DNA of 64,000 nucleotides, taken from Endozoicomonas sp. NE40. Lineage in GTDB: Bacteria > Pseudomonadota > Gammaproteobacteria > Pseudomonadales > Endozoicomonadaceae. The position numbers and the translations under genes are program-made. The notes under the pieces are model-generated. The model did not search any database and was not told the origin of the DNA. It saw only the letters and a list, made by a program, of their open reading frames with translations. Each line of letters begins with the position of its first letter. Position 1 is the first letter of the stretch. Below are positions 51,080 through 60,786 of the stretch, in pieces. Where the stretch lies: the NCBI RefSeq assembly GCF_040549045.1, contig NZ_JBEWTB010000002.1, forward strand, positions 961,501 to 1,025,500, given 5' to 3'.

Positions 51080-54000
51080 ATGAGAAACGAACGTCCCAGC
51101 TTTATGAGAAGTGCCATTGCAGCGGCGATTAGCTCCTCATTCATTTGTACCGCAGCCTTGTGTGATGAGTTTGAGATAAATACCCTGACCTGGGACGCGA
51201 AAAATTCAGTTTTTGCTGAGGGGTCTGCCAAAGTCGAACTTGAACAAACAAAAAGTGAAGGTAGCTCTTTTAGGCAAACTATCGGTCAGACACCCAGGCT
51301 GGATGAAAAAAACATGCCTTATTTCAGTCTTCTGAATAAAGGACTGAAGGATTCAGGAGTTGGCATCGTAGTCCAGACAAAAAACAAAGAATTAGAAACA
51401 GGGCAAATAGCAAGTCACTTTATAGTCTCTATCCAAAAAGATGGAACGGATGCTATCAAGATGTCTCGCGACCTGGAAACCGGAAAGACAATTTTTTCAA
51501 TACAGAAAAAGCTCCATACAGGCAAAGGATTTCATAGTGAATTAAAGAGTTATTTGCAAAAACATCATACCGAAGCGTTGACTATCGATGATACGAAAGT
51601 TGCAGCACCCAGTACTGCAAAAGTCATCTTCGACAGGTTAGCCATCAATAAGCATGCATTAACTAGCAGAGATCAAGATGATTTCACAGTAATAGAAATA
51701 CCGCTCAAAGGTGTATCCAATAGCCCTCCATTTATAAACACTGTCTCATCTGCAAGCGCATCACCTGACAAAGCCACTATGGTTGACGTTGATGGCGCCA
51801 TAGCTGCTATGATGACAGCTTATACTCAGAGTTACCTGACAACATCGAGTGATGAGAAAGGATCTCACGATTTACTGGCATCGATCCTGAGAAAACAGCC
51901 GGGGTTTATGGTGGGAGCCCAGGACATTACTGCTCTTGCTCCGTTTGAAGATGTCCCGGTCTTCCTCATCCACCACACCGAAGGCAGCGATCCCAGAAAG
52001 ATCGAATTAATTCCCCAGTCAGCCGCTGCCACCGTCCTTCTTGAACGATACAAAGAGGAAACTGACAGCTATCAGGATATTACTCTGTCCAAATCGTCTG
52101 CCAAGGATTTAAAACGGAAAGCTTATTCTTCTCTGCTGCAGCAGCTTATTGTGATGAAAGCTCGTAAACAGGGCTTAGCTGCTTTGCCCGGACAAGAGGA
52201 GATAAAGAAGCTGGCTTCTGATCAGGAACTGCTTTTTCTGTGTGGTGCCAAGTTAGATCGCGAGGCAAGTGCAGAAACCTCGATAACTCTAACAAGCCAG
52301 GAGCAAAGTCGCACCGCCCGCCTGATGACTTCGGAATCATTACTGACTTATCTCCGCAGTCAGTTTATGAACCATCCCGAAGTTGGGGGGTTTGTAATGG
52401 GTAAAGATTTAGAAGCAGCTGTAAAAGACCATCTGCCTGAGCGGACCGGTAGTCAGCTGTCAGAAGGTGATCAGGATAGTCTCAATTATCTTAATGCGTT
52501 CTACAGGAAAACACATCGCTCCAGCAAGCAACGGGTCAATGATCATCTCAATGCAGCAAAAGCAGAAGCAGCAGAAGGACGTGTTCAGCATCTCACTCAG
52601 CAACTGGATCAATCAGTTAGCAAGGTGGAAAATCTGCAGAAACGACTGAATCAAGTAGCTAGTGAAAAGGAAGCACTACAGAAAAATTTTAAGCAATTAA
52701 CTAGCAATAAGAAAAAAATAGAGGAAGAACTGCAAAAGAACGAAGATGAAATGACTGCTGCAAATGCCGACCGGGAACAATTAAAGCAGGATAACGACCG
52801 TCTTACTCAGGAACAGAAGCAATTAGCCAGCAATGAAAAAGATCTACAGGAACAACTGGAAAAGACTAAAGATCAACTTGCTGCTGCAAATAACAATCTG
52901 AACAAATTAAACCAGGAGAAGAATCATCTGGTTCAGGAACAGCAGCAATTGGCTAGTGATAAGGATGATATACAGAAACAAGTACAAAAAGACAACGACG
53001 AGCTTTCTTCTTTAAATAAGGAGCTGGAAGAATTAAGGCAGATAGCAAAGGTACAGGATAACAAATCCATAAAACAGTCCATAGAAACCCTTCAACATGA
53101 TATTGAGCAAAAGACACGCGAAAACACAGAGTTACAATCCAAACTGGATACGATAAGCAAACTGCTCGGTACAACAGCAAACAACCGCGATGGTAGCTTC
53201 CATCCCGATGCTACCAGATATGTGAGAGGAGACGCTGCCAGCCTGCTTCATCCGGACATTGCCATGCATGACGACATTTTGTCTCAGAACGAATTTATGG
53301 CGATGCAAAAGCTGAACTTACCCAAAGATATGCTGCCTGATGAGGTTGTTCAAAGGTTGAAGTACATGGAACCACTGATGGAGCATTTTGATGGGAAGAA
53401 CTCCATAACTCTGGATCAATTTGCCAACGAATTACCTGACCTTCAGAAAACGTATTTTCAGCCCCCCCGGCAGGCCGGTGAATCCGGGCAAATTAAACTG
53501 GAACTGGAAACAGAGTTCCAAAATTATATCAGAAAAAATTTCGGCAATGCGGATCCAACCCCTTTTGTTAACGTTATAGGAAATTTCAACCCTGAAGATG
53601 TTCTGACATTTGGCGAATATGTCAGAGATATCAATAAAATAGTTCCGCCTTCAACCGAACAACCGCTATTACAACGCCTCAATACCTACCACATTATGTC
53701 CCTGCAGGCCGGAGTTGATCACGATACGCTATCGACAATGCTCGAGTACTATCAGCACGCACCTGTAGAATACCGGATTATGTGGAACCAGCTGGAACTG
53801 GCCAGACTTCAAAAATGGCTAGATCAAACTATGTTCGTGCCTGATGTAGAGGAGCTGAATGACTTCCCTGAATCCCGGTACCTCCCAGACAAAAAACGCC
53901 TGCAAACCCTTAAAGATATTGCTTCCTATTCCCCTTCACTGACCGCTGATGCGCTTGCCAGCTACATTCAGGCAGCGGGCAAAGTGATGCACTACCTGTC

Positions 54001-57000
54001 CCCTGAACAGCTCGTTCAGTTGCAGGTTGAACTGAAACAAGCCCCTGCACCACAGCAAGCGGATGCCAGTGACCCTGACATTGAAGCTCAATACAGAAGG
54101 ATTGCACACCGTTTAGATATACCAGAAGAAAGCTGGGAAGCGTTGCTTACACTAGCCAGGCAACCTGCAGGCTTATGGAAGCATACGTATGAAGTCATTG
54201 AAGATAATGGTGGAACGAAAAAAGTTCTTCCCGATCATGTCACACCTGAAGAAATGAAACTGGCGAAATCGCCTTTTGATCCAGTCACCGTCATTGAAGC
54301 AAGGAAATTCAAGGAACTAAGCCCTAATGCTTATAAAGTAAAATTGAACGCACAAAAAGCATTACAGGCAGAAACAGATCAGCGTATGGATGAGCTGACA
54401 CAAATTGCCACCGACGATATTGTCTACTCCTCAGAGCAGCTTAAGCGTTTCCCGGATAATAGCGACCTTAAAGACGGAAAATGGGTAGAGCCGCTAAAAG
54501 CGTTCTATCACAAACTGAAAGATCGATTCGACAGAAGAGATATTGTGAAGTATGCAAGACTCCTTGCCCATTTTTCACCGGATGAATATAACAGCCTGAT
54601 TAAGACGATACCAAGCGTTATAGACTTGGTTGATCCCAACAAAGGAATTCTGCCCGGGAGAGAAATGGAATTTAATGAATCCCTCATGGGCGCAGCTCTT
54701 GAAGGAAAGTTCAGAGAAGTTCTGAACTATATAAAACTGGCACGTGAAAACAGTAGAGAGAATCTGGAAAACTTTAAAGAAGAAGCCCTGACTCTTGGTC
54801 AGCACCCACAAGCTAAAGTGCTGACTATTGAACATATTGCAGTAGCAATGCAGGAAGCCGATCCCCAAAAAATCATGGATCAGCGACAGGTGTTGCGGAA
54901 CAATCCAAAATATTATGATTTCATGGCTACCAAATCAGCCTCTAAACGAACAGAGAAACTTGATCAGGGACACAAGGGGCTTAATGCTGTTAACAAACTG
55001 GTTGAAACCTATACAGCCGATTCAGACTACGACGCAGAGCGGCTTACAAGTCAGAAACAATTAAAAGAAACTCTTGAAAGTATCCAACAGGAAATCAGAG
55101 AAACAAAGCTGCCTGAACTCTCAAAAACAACCGGGGGAGAGACCCCACTATATAATAAGCAGCTGCAAGAAAAACTTGACTCACTGACGACTGGCAGCAA
55201 TCTGAAAGAAACCAGGGAGCTGCTTGAAAGCTGGGATGATGTAAAAATTGTCAAGATCACAGATGATATCCAAGAGCCACTGCATCGCATTCGTAAAATA
55301 AAGCTCCCCGGCGAACTGTTTATTCATCCTGGCCCCGACATGCTGGATTTAAGTCCGCTGCAAGATCAGCTGAAGACAGCCAACAGCCATAGCGGCGGAG
55401 ATCGCCTTCAGGAAAAGAATGCTTTAGCCCAGATATTAAAGCTCACGGAGCCGAAAGAGTTTCAAACAGAATTTGTTAAATATACAAAAAGCAAAAGGGA
55501 CTTAAGACCTTACGCAGAAGTCCATAGCAGCATGCTTGAGTTAAAAGAATTACTTAAAGTTGAGCAGTGGAGTGAAGAACAAAACACCAGAGCTGCTGAA
55601 ATTATCAAGCCCTGGGCAACAGATAGAAATTCAGAAACAGCTAAGCCATTTAATCAATACGTTGCAACAAAAAAAGGGGGTGCCCGACATCATTTAGAGG
55701 CTGCTAGGGCCTCGTCGAAACCGTCTCCAAATTTCAGAGAACAGATTAAAAAAGCGATGGAGTCTCAGGTTATAAAAGAGGCCATCACAATCGGAAACAT
55801 CCGCCAAAAACTGTCTGAAATCAATGATGACCTGTCAAATCTGGACGAGTTGCATAAGACACTACTTAGTCTTAAAAGTGCTGCAGAAACAGACGGTGCA
55901 TCTGAAATTGAAGGAGTGGAGGCCGTTCAGGGTCTGCTGGCTGATATCAATGAAAAATCAACACCAGACCAAGTCATTGAAGTGGTCAAAAGCCTTCAGC
56001 TGTCCGATGAGGCATCACCGATAAACAAAGCCCTGGAGACGGTTGATGGTATTGTGGAGACAACAGCTAACATCAGAAAATTCATAAGCGAACCCGCCCT
56101 TCAAGTAGATGAGGATGTTGATCAGGATTACCTTCAAAGACATGAGGAAACCATTAAAAACTTCGCGGGTGAATATAAAGAGCTCCATGAGACAGACGTT
56201 TGGAAAGAACACGTAAACCAGCCTCTCGATGATTTGACGGATAAAAATGGGTACCCTCTGAGAGATAAACTGGAGGAGATCAAAGGCCCACTGGAGGAAG
56301 CAGAGCAAGATATCAATGCATATCGTTTATTTTCCTCAAACCCGGAAGAAGCCTTCAGGAAGAACAAAGAAGGCCAGCTTAACATCCAGAAGCTGGAGGA
56401 AGAAAATAGAGCATTACAAGAGAAGCTGGCTAACAGCCCTTTACCGGCCACCTCTGAGTCTTATATCGACCATTACCTGCAGCTGAAACCCGGCAGTTCT
56501 GAGGCTCTGTTGCTGGGTGATTTACTGAGACTCACTCAGGCAGGAGTTCCGTTGGAATCTTTCAGTAAACTGGATTTCCAAAGCCCTCAGGATGTTATGA
56601 GGCTTGCAGGTCTGGCGAAAAACAAGGAAATAAAGCCAGAAGCGTTAGAGATGATAACTGTAAGACTGATGGAATCGAACGAGCTTATTAAGCCAATGCT
56701 CGATAAACTTGAGAAAATCAAAGCAACTGAACCTGTCCCCCACAGAGAAACATTAGAGACAGCTCTCACAGAAAGCAGTGCAGCCGCTGATCAGGATCTG
56801 ACGAGCTCATCCAGTGTCTACCGCAAAGCGATGATGAAGTCGAAAGAATATTACGACTTTGCTATGCCCTACATCATTGCTGAAAAAAACGACCCTGAAC
56901 TGCACAATAAAGTGCTGGAAACATTGAAGTTCTACGCTGAAGGCAAACGTATAGAAGATCCGACCGTGATCGCCCCTGATCAGAAAACACTGGATGAACT

Positions 57001-59638
57001 CGGCCTGACCCGGAAAAAGTCTGAAATTCTCCTCAATCACATCACCAGGAACTGGATGTTTAATGATGATCTGACACATGCAGATATCATTGAGATAGCG
57101 CTTCTTGACATGGTCAAAGCAGAACTCAGGAGATACGAGAAGTTCGGTTACAAGGTCCAACAGAAAATTGCCGCAATGAGAGAATACGCCAGTGACAAGG
57201 CACAACGTCTTGACACTAAGACGGCGAGCACCCGGAAGTGGTTAATGGACAATGGCTACATTGCCGGAGAGGCTACCTACCACACCATTGAAAACCTGCT
57301 GTACCTGTACTTCAGAAATCGCATTAATGTCTATCTGGATGATATTGCCTATAACGATGGCAAGGGACTGATTGCCGCCATTAATGACGTAGGGGAAGGG
57401 CTGGATGAATTCCTTCTGGCTGCCGGACTGGTTCGCGGAGAACATCAGCAGCAGATTGTGTCAGATATCCTGAATTACTTTGGTAAAGAGGCTTATCATA
57501 TCTACGACGAGTACTTCCGGTCCACACTGGGAGAGCGTGCCGACTTTATGGACAATGTTCTCAAACCCGCCGCTTTAGCCGTTCAGGCACCTGTCGGGTT
57601 TCACGAAATCGGCGTCATGCTGAAACTTGGCGGGGCTGATAACGTCTGGAGCTGGAACACCGCCTGGCACACCTTTGGCTACACTGCGATTGGTCTCATT
57701 GTCGATATGTCAAGGGGCAACCATTACAACAAGATGATGATTCAGGCCATTGACCCGGCTATGACAAACCTTGCAGGGTGGATGGACAGTAAAGTTCATC
57801 TGTACTCCGACCAGTCCAGCCCGGAGGATAAGTATTATTCGGAGCTCTGGTCTTCAACCGCCAAGCACTGGAACGGCTGGAATGACTACCTGGGACAGAG
57901 CATTGGAGCAAAAATGACGCGAGCTCCTGCGGAACTGGCACAAAGCCTGATCACAACCAAAATATACAGCTCAGCCTTGATTCCAGCATTGAATCCTATA
58001 GCATTCACAAGAACTAACCCTGCTATCAGGGCAGCAAACAAGGCTTTGCTGGATGCTGGAGCGGCAGCCCCTCTTAAGCCGGAAGTGCCATACTGGCAAC
58101 CTGGTTTTAAATCTGTCTCAGCCTATTATCTGGCCAAAGGCGTTAATGACTGGAGTCGCAACGACCTTGCCGGTACCAAATACTTACTGGAAGGCTTTGC
58201 CGGGTTTGCAGATTACATGAATGGCGTCCCCGCTACCGCCAAAAACAGCTACTCCCAGGGTCTTGAGAAAAACCTGCATAAACTGAGCCTCAGTCACCAG
58301 GATACCCGGTTTGCGGAAGGCAAAGACCTCGAGGCCTGGACTCCCTTCACCAATGCCGTGAAATTTGTTGCCACAGCCGTTGCCAGGGTTGGTCAGGCAA
58401 CCGGACTTGATCAACTGGGAGGCTTCTCTCAGGGAACCTATGACCAATTTGGTAAGCCTGATCTTGCCGATCAGGTCAGAAGACCCAACACAGTATCATC
58501 ATGGATAAGTACTCTAAGCGAATACGGAGCCTGGGCTATGAAAAGCTCCGGTGCCTCAGATGCTGTTCTGTGGGGCATTGACAAGGTCAGACCTCCGGTT
58601 ATGAGCGTTCTTTCAACAGCCGCTGGAGGTGCTTCAACAGTGGGTAGTGGCATTGTTTCCACAGCCCTTACAGCACGAGAGGTGTTGCGATCTGCTGAAG
58701 AAAGGATCTATGAATTAATGGGTTACCAGCTGGAAAGAAAATCAGAACCTGGAGTGGTTAGCGAACATGACACGTCTCAAACTGTCGACCCGGGGCAGTC
58801 AGGAGGAGATAAGGCCTTTAAAGAACCGATTCCCGACCAGCACCCCGTCACAGATCAGGATGAAAACGACGAAAGCAAAGTTGCTGATCAGACCATTGCG
58901 TTTGAGCAAGGTAACGTACAAGAGCCGTCAGTAACAGAAAGCGAAGCCTCTGACGAACAGGTTCCCGACCAGCACCCCGTCACAGACCAGGATGAAAACG
59001 ACGAAAGCAAAGTTGCTGATCAGACCATTGCGTTTGAGCAAGGTAACGTACAAGAGCCATCAGTAACAGAAAGCGAAGCCTCTGACGAACAGGTTCCCGA
59101 CCAGCACCCCGTCACAGACCAGGATGAAAACGACGAAAACAAAGTTGCTGACCAGACCATTGCGTTTGAGCAAGGTAACGTACAAGAGCCGTCAGTAACA
59201 GAAAGCGAAGCCTCTGACGAACAGGTTCCCGACCAGCAACCCGTCACAGACCAGGATGAAAACAACGAAAGCAAAGTCGCTGATCAGACCATTGCGTTTG
59301 AGCAAGGTAACGAACAAGAGCCGTCAGTAACAGAAAGCGAAGCCTCTGACGAACAGGTTCCCGACCAGCACCCCGTCACAGACCAGGATGAAAACGACGA
59401 AAACAAAGTTGCTGATCAAGCCTCTGCGCCTGAGCAGGTTCAGGCAATTGAGCCGTCAGCAACAGAAGATGACGTTAATAAGCCTGAAACTACCAGTGAA
59501 GAAGAAAGTGAGGAAGAAGAACCCTACTTCGGTGAAGAGGAGGATCCTGTAGACCTTTATGACGAAGACGATGAAGAAGGTCTTAGCGATAGTCCGGACG
59601 CTAATGTCAACACAATGGCAGCACAACAAGGTGATTGA
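51080..59638 (+). CDS. Giant exported protein (2852 residues) with coiled coil and acidic C-terminal repeats
   Basis: I do not recognise the family. A signal peptide (MRNERPSFMRSAIAAAISSS, cleavage near ALC) begins the protein; GAGG eight bases before ATG 51080 supports the start. About residues 490-700 form one long coiled coil (QKQLASNEKDLQEQLEKTK and similar). Residues about 700-2100 are largely helical and charged, almost without cysteine. About 2050-2500 is more compact and aromatic (WSWNTAWHTFGYTAIGLIVD, NHYNKMMIQAIDPAM), with a few hydrophobic stretches that could touch membranes. The C-terminus has four complete 44-residue repeats and a partial fifth (about 2584-2800), then an acidic tail. 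No RTX, adhesin or barrel motif is seen, so how it leaves the periplasm, if it does, is unknown. A small acidic exported protein follows. A host-interaction role is inferred only from size and export. Confidence 0.85.
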   Translation: MRNERPSFMRSAIAAAISSSFICTAALCDEFEINTLTWDAKNSVFAEGSAKVELEQTKSEGSSFRQTIGQTPRLDEKNMPYFSLLNKGLKDSGVGIVVQTKNKELETGQIASHFIVSIQKDGTDAIKMSRDLETGKTIFSIQKKLHTGKGFHSELKSYLQKHHTEALTIDDTKVAAPSTAKVIFDRLAINKHALTSRDQDDFTVIEIPLKGVSNSPPFINTVSSASASPDKATMVDVDGAIAAMMTAYTQSYLTTSSDEKGSHDLLASILRKQPGFMVGAQDITALAPFEDVPVFLIHHTEGSDPRKIELIPQSAAATVLLERYKEETDSYQDITLSKSSAKDLKRKAYSSLLQQLIVMKARKQGLAALPGQEEIKKLASDQELLFLCGAKLDREASAETSITLTSQEQSRTARLMTSESLLTYLRSQFMNHPEVGGFVMGKDLEAAVKDHLPERTGSQLSEGDQDSLNYLNAFYRKTHRSSKQRVNDHLNAAKAEAAEGRVQHLTQQLDQSVSKVENLQKRLNQVASEKEALQKNFKQLTSNKKKIEEELQKNEDEMTAANADREQLKQDNDRLTQEQKQLASNEKDLQEQLEKTKDQLAAANNNLNKLNQEKNHLVQEQQQLASDKDDIQKQVQKDNDELSSLNKELEELRQIAKVQDNKSIKQSIETLQHDIEQKTRENTELQSKLDTISKLLGTTANNRDGSFHPDATRYVRGDAASLLHPDIAMHDDILSQNEFMAMQKLNLPKDMLPDEVVQRLKYMEPLMEHFDGKNSITLDQFANELPDLQKTYFQPPRQAGESGQIKLELETEFQNYIRKNFGNADPTPFVNVIGNFNPEDVLTFGEYVRDINKIVPPSTEQPLLQRLNTYHIMSLQAGVDHDTLSTMLEYYQHAPVEYRIMWNQLELARLQKWLDQTMFVPDVEELNDFPESRYLPDKKRLQTLKDIASYSPSLTADALASYIQAAGKVMHYLSPEQLVQLQVELKQAPAPQQADASDPDIEAQYRRIAHRLDIPEESWEALLTLARQPAGLWKHTYEVIEDNGGTKKVLPDHVTPEEMKLAKSPFDPVTVIEARKFKELSPNAYKVKLNAQKALQAETDQRMDELTQIATDDIVYSSEQLKRFPDNSDLKDGKWVEPLKAFYHKLKDRFDRRDIVKYARLLAHFSPDEYNSLIKTIPSVIDLVDPNKGILPGREMEFNESLMGAALEGKFREVLNYIKLARENSRENLENFKEEALTLGQHPQAKVLTIEHIAVAMQEADPQKIMDQRQVLRNNPKYYDFMATKSASKRTEKLDQGHKGLNAVNKLVETYTADSDYDAERLTSQKQLKETLESIQQEIRETKLPELSKTTGGETPLYNKQLQEKLDSLTTGSNLKETRELLESWDDVKIVKITDDIQEPLHRIRKIKLPGELFIHPGPDMLDLSPLQDQLKTANSHSGGDRLQEKNALAQILKLTEPKEFQTEFVKYTKSKRDLRPYAEVHSSMLELKELLKVEQWSEEQNTRAAEIIKPWATDRNSETAKPFNQYVATKKGGARHHLEAARASSKPSPNFREQIKKAMESQVIKEAITIGNIRQKLSEINDDLSNLDELHKTLLSLKSAAETDGASEIEGVEAVQGLLADINEKSTPDQVIEVVKSLQLSDEASPINKALETVDGIVETTANIRKFISEPALQVDEDVDQDYLQRHEETIKNFAGEYKELHETDVWKEHVNQPLDDLTDKNGYPLRDKLEEIKGPLEEAEQDINAYRLFSSNPEEAFRKNKEGQLNIQKLEEENRALQEKLANSPLPATSESYIDHYLQLKPGSSEALLLGDLLRLTQAGVPLESFSKLDFQSPQDVMRLAGLAKNKEIKPEALEMITVRLMESNELIKPMLDKLEKIKATEPVPHRETLETALTESSAAADQDLTSSSSVYRKAMMKSKEYYDFAMPYIIAEKNDPELHNKVLETLKFYAEGKRIEDPTVIAPDQKTLDELGLTRKKSEILLNHITRNWMFNDDLTHADIIEIALLDMVKAELRRYEKFGYKVQQKIAAMREYASDKAQRLDTKTASTRKWLMDNGYIAGEATYHTIENLLYLYFRNRINVYLDDIAYNDGKGLIAAINDVGEGLDEFLLAAGLVRGEHQQQIVSDILNYFGKEAYHIYDEYFRSTLGERADFMDNVLKPAALAVQAPVGFHEIGVMLKLGGADNVWSWNTAWHTFGYTAIGLIVDMSRGNHYNKMMIQAIDPAMTNLAGWMDSKVHLYSDQSSPEDKYYSELWSSTAKHWNGWNDYLGQSIGAKMTRAPAELAQSLITTKIYSSALIPALNPIAFTRTNPAIRAANKALLDAGAAAPLKPEVPYWQPGFKSVSAYYLAKGVNDWSRNDLAGTKYLLEGFAGFADYMNGVPATAKNSYSQGLEKNLHKLSLSHQDTRFAEGKDLEAWTPFTNAVKFVATAVARVGQATGLDQLGGFSQGTYDQFGKPDLADQVRRPNTVSSWISTLSEYGAWAMKSSGASDAVLWGIDKVRPPVMSVLSTAAGGASTVGSGIVSTALTAREVLRSAEERIYELMGYQLERKSEPGVVSEHDTSQTVDPGQSGGDKAFKEPIPDQHPVTDQDENDESKVADQTIAFEQGNVQEPSVTESEASDEQVPDQHPVTDQDENDESKVADQTIAFEQGNVQEPSVTESEASDEQVPDQHPVTDQDENDENKVADQTIAFEQGNVQEPSVTESEASDEQVPDQQPVTDQDENNESKVADQTIAFEQGNEQEPSVTESEASDEQVPDQHPVTDQDENDENKVADQASAPEQVQAIEPSATEDDVNKPETTSEEESEEEEPYFGEEEDPVDLYDEDDEEGLSDSPDANVNTMAAQQGD
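58829..59470 (+). repeat. 132-bp tandem repeats in the giant gene
   Basis: Four complete 132-bp units (58829-58960, 58961-59092, 59093-59224, 59225-59356) and a partial fifth encode 44-residue acidic repeats beginning V/IPDQHPVTDQDEN and ending SEASDEQ. Units 1-4 differ by only a few bases, mostly synonymous or conservative. This indicates recent duplication or continuing homogenisation, so copy number probably varies between strains. Confidence 0.95.
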
Positions 59639-59776
59639 AGAAGAACAATCACCGACCAGAAGAGGCGCACGTCGCTAATCTCTGAAACCAGAGGGGAGAA
59701 ATGAACCTTTCCCCTCAATACTACACCACCTAATTGTCATAACAGCTTTTCATAACAACGTGCAGAGACATTGACT

Positions 59777-60094
59777 ATGAAACCATTAGCATTGCGCTTT
59801 CTTCCCGCAGCACTATTGACCATTATTGTTGCCCTGGTATCCCCGTTAGCCTTTGCCGACATGGACGACGACCAGTTTGAAGACAGTCAGGACTCCTATT
59901 ACCAGAATGCGACATCAGAGCAGGAGACTGATGACGATTACATGATCACTGGTTTTGAAGAAGAGTCCGATGCTGACAATCAGTACCAGAACGACACGTA
60001 TTATCAAGGTCAGGAAGAAGTGGTCTTTGATGAGGACGAAATGGATGGTACTCAAAACTATTATGACGATGATGAAGAGGACGGTGAATACTGA
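59777..60094 (+). CDS. Small, very acidic exported protein (105 residues), second of its kind
   Basis: From ATG 59777 (a TTG at 59771 is in frame but not needed) the product has a signal peptide (MKPLALRFLPAALLTIIVAL, cleavage after AFA) and a mature part of about 80 residues rich in Asp, Glu, Tyr and Gln (DMDDDQFEDSQDSYYQ, FDEDEMDGTQNYYDDDEED). It has no cysteine and almost no basic residue. It has the same design as the protein at 24603-24932. It follows the giant gene by 138 bases, and the tail of the giant protein is of similar composition. Function unknown. Confidence 0.75.
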   Translation: MKPLALRFLPAALLTIIVALVSPLAFADMDDDQFEDSQDSYYQNATSEQETDDDYMITGFEEESDADNQYQNDTYYQGQEEVVFDEDEMDGTQNYYDDDEEDGEY

Positions 60095-60155
60095 TACCCA
60101 TTCCATCCTCTAAACATGAATTACACAGCTATTTTAAGCTGACAAAGATGGATTT

Positions 60156-60551
60156 CTATTCCTCACTGTCGCGGAAACTCAGGGCAACCGAATTCATACA
60201 ATAGCGATGACCTGTTGGCTCAGGCCCATCCGGGAACACATGCCCGAGGTGTGCATCGCATCGGGAGCAGCGAACCTCGGTTCGTTGCATACCATGACTG
60301 TGATCTTCCAGATAAACGACAGCCTCCTGATTAACAGCCTGCCAGAAGCTGGGCCAGCCACAACCTGCATCAAACTTGGTCTTTGAGTCGAACAGAACCT
60401 GGTCACAACAGACACAGTGATAAACCCCGTTTCTGTCAAACACAGCATACTCACCGGAAAAAGGGGTTTCTGTACCAGACTGCCGACAAACCCTGAACTG
60501 TTCGTCGGTCAGCTGCTCACGCCACTGAGCCTCTGTTTTCTCTACTTTCAT
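60156..60551 (-). CDS. msrB: Peptide methionine (R)-S-oxide reductase MsrB
   Basis: The 131-residue enzyme has the zinc cysteines C46/C49 and C95/C98 (HCVCC and VRCSRCDAHLG), the motifs GCGWPSFW and LGHVFPDGP, and the catalytic cysteine C118 in HRYCMNSVAL. It reduces methionine-R-sulfoxide in proteins and has no signal peptide, so it is cytoplasmic. It is convergent with the acidic protein gene and divergent from alaA; the msrB-alaA-htpX neighbourhood is shared with Pseudomonas. Confidence 0.97.
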   Translation of the reverse strand: MKVEKTEAQWREQLTDEQFRVCRQSGTETPFSGEYAVFDRNGVYHCVCCDQVLFDSKTKFDAGCGWPSFWQAVNQEAVVYLEDHSHGMQRTEVRCSRCDAHLGHVFPDGPEPTGHRYCMNSVALSFRDSEE

Positions 60552-60786
60552 CGTTTACTTCCTCCTCAGATCAATGGCTGAGAATTAATACAGCAGGCTA
60601 GACATCCACAGAAGACGACGATAAATTACCCTGCAACAGTATCTTTTTTCAAACAATAGTTCGAAAAAAACGACAAAAACCAGAATTAATCCTTTACGTC
60701 GTTCCTGTCAGGCTCTTAGCTGCATAACAGAGAGTTTTATCAGAAAGGAACGCTCGCCAGCAGGAAGTAGTATTACCGGTATCCCC

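Noticed and set aside
58829..59470. CRISPR array
   Set aside because: The repeats are 132 bp, contiguous and coding, without unique spacers. No CRISPR array was found anywhere in the window.
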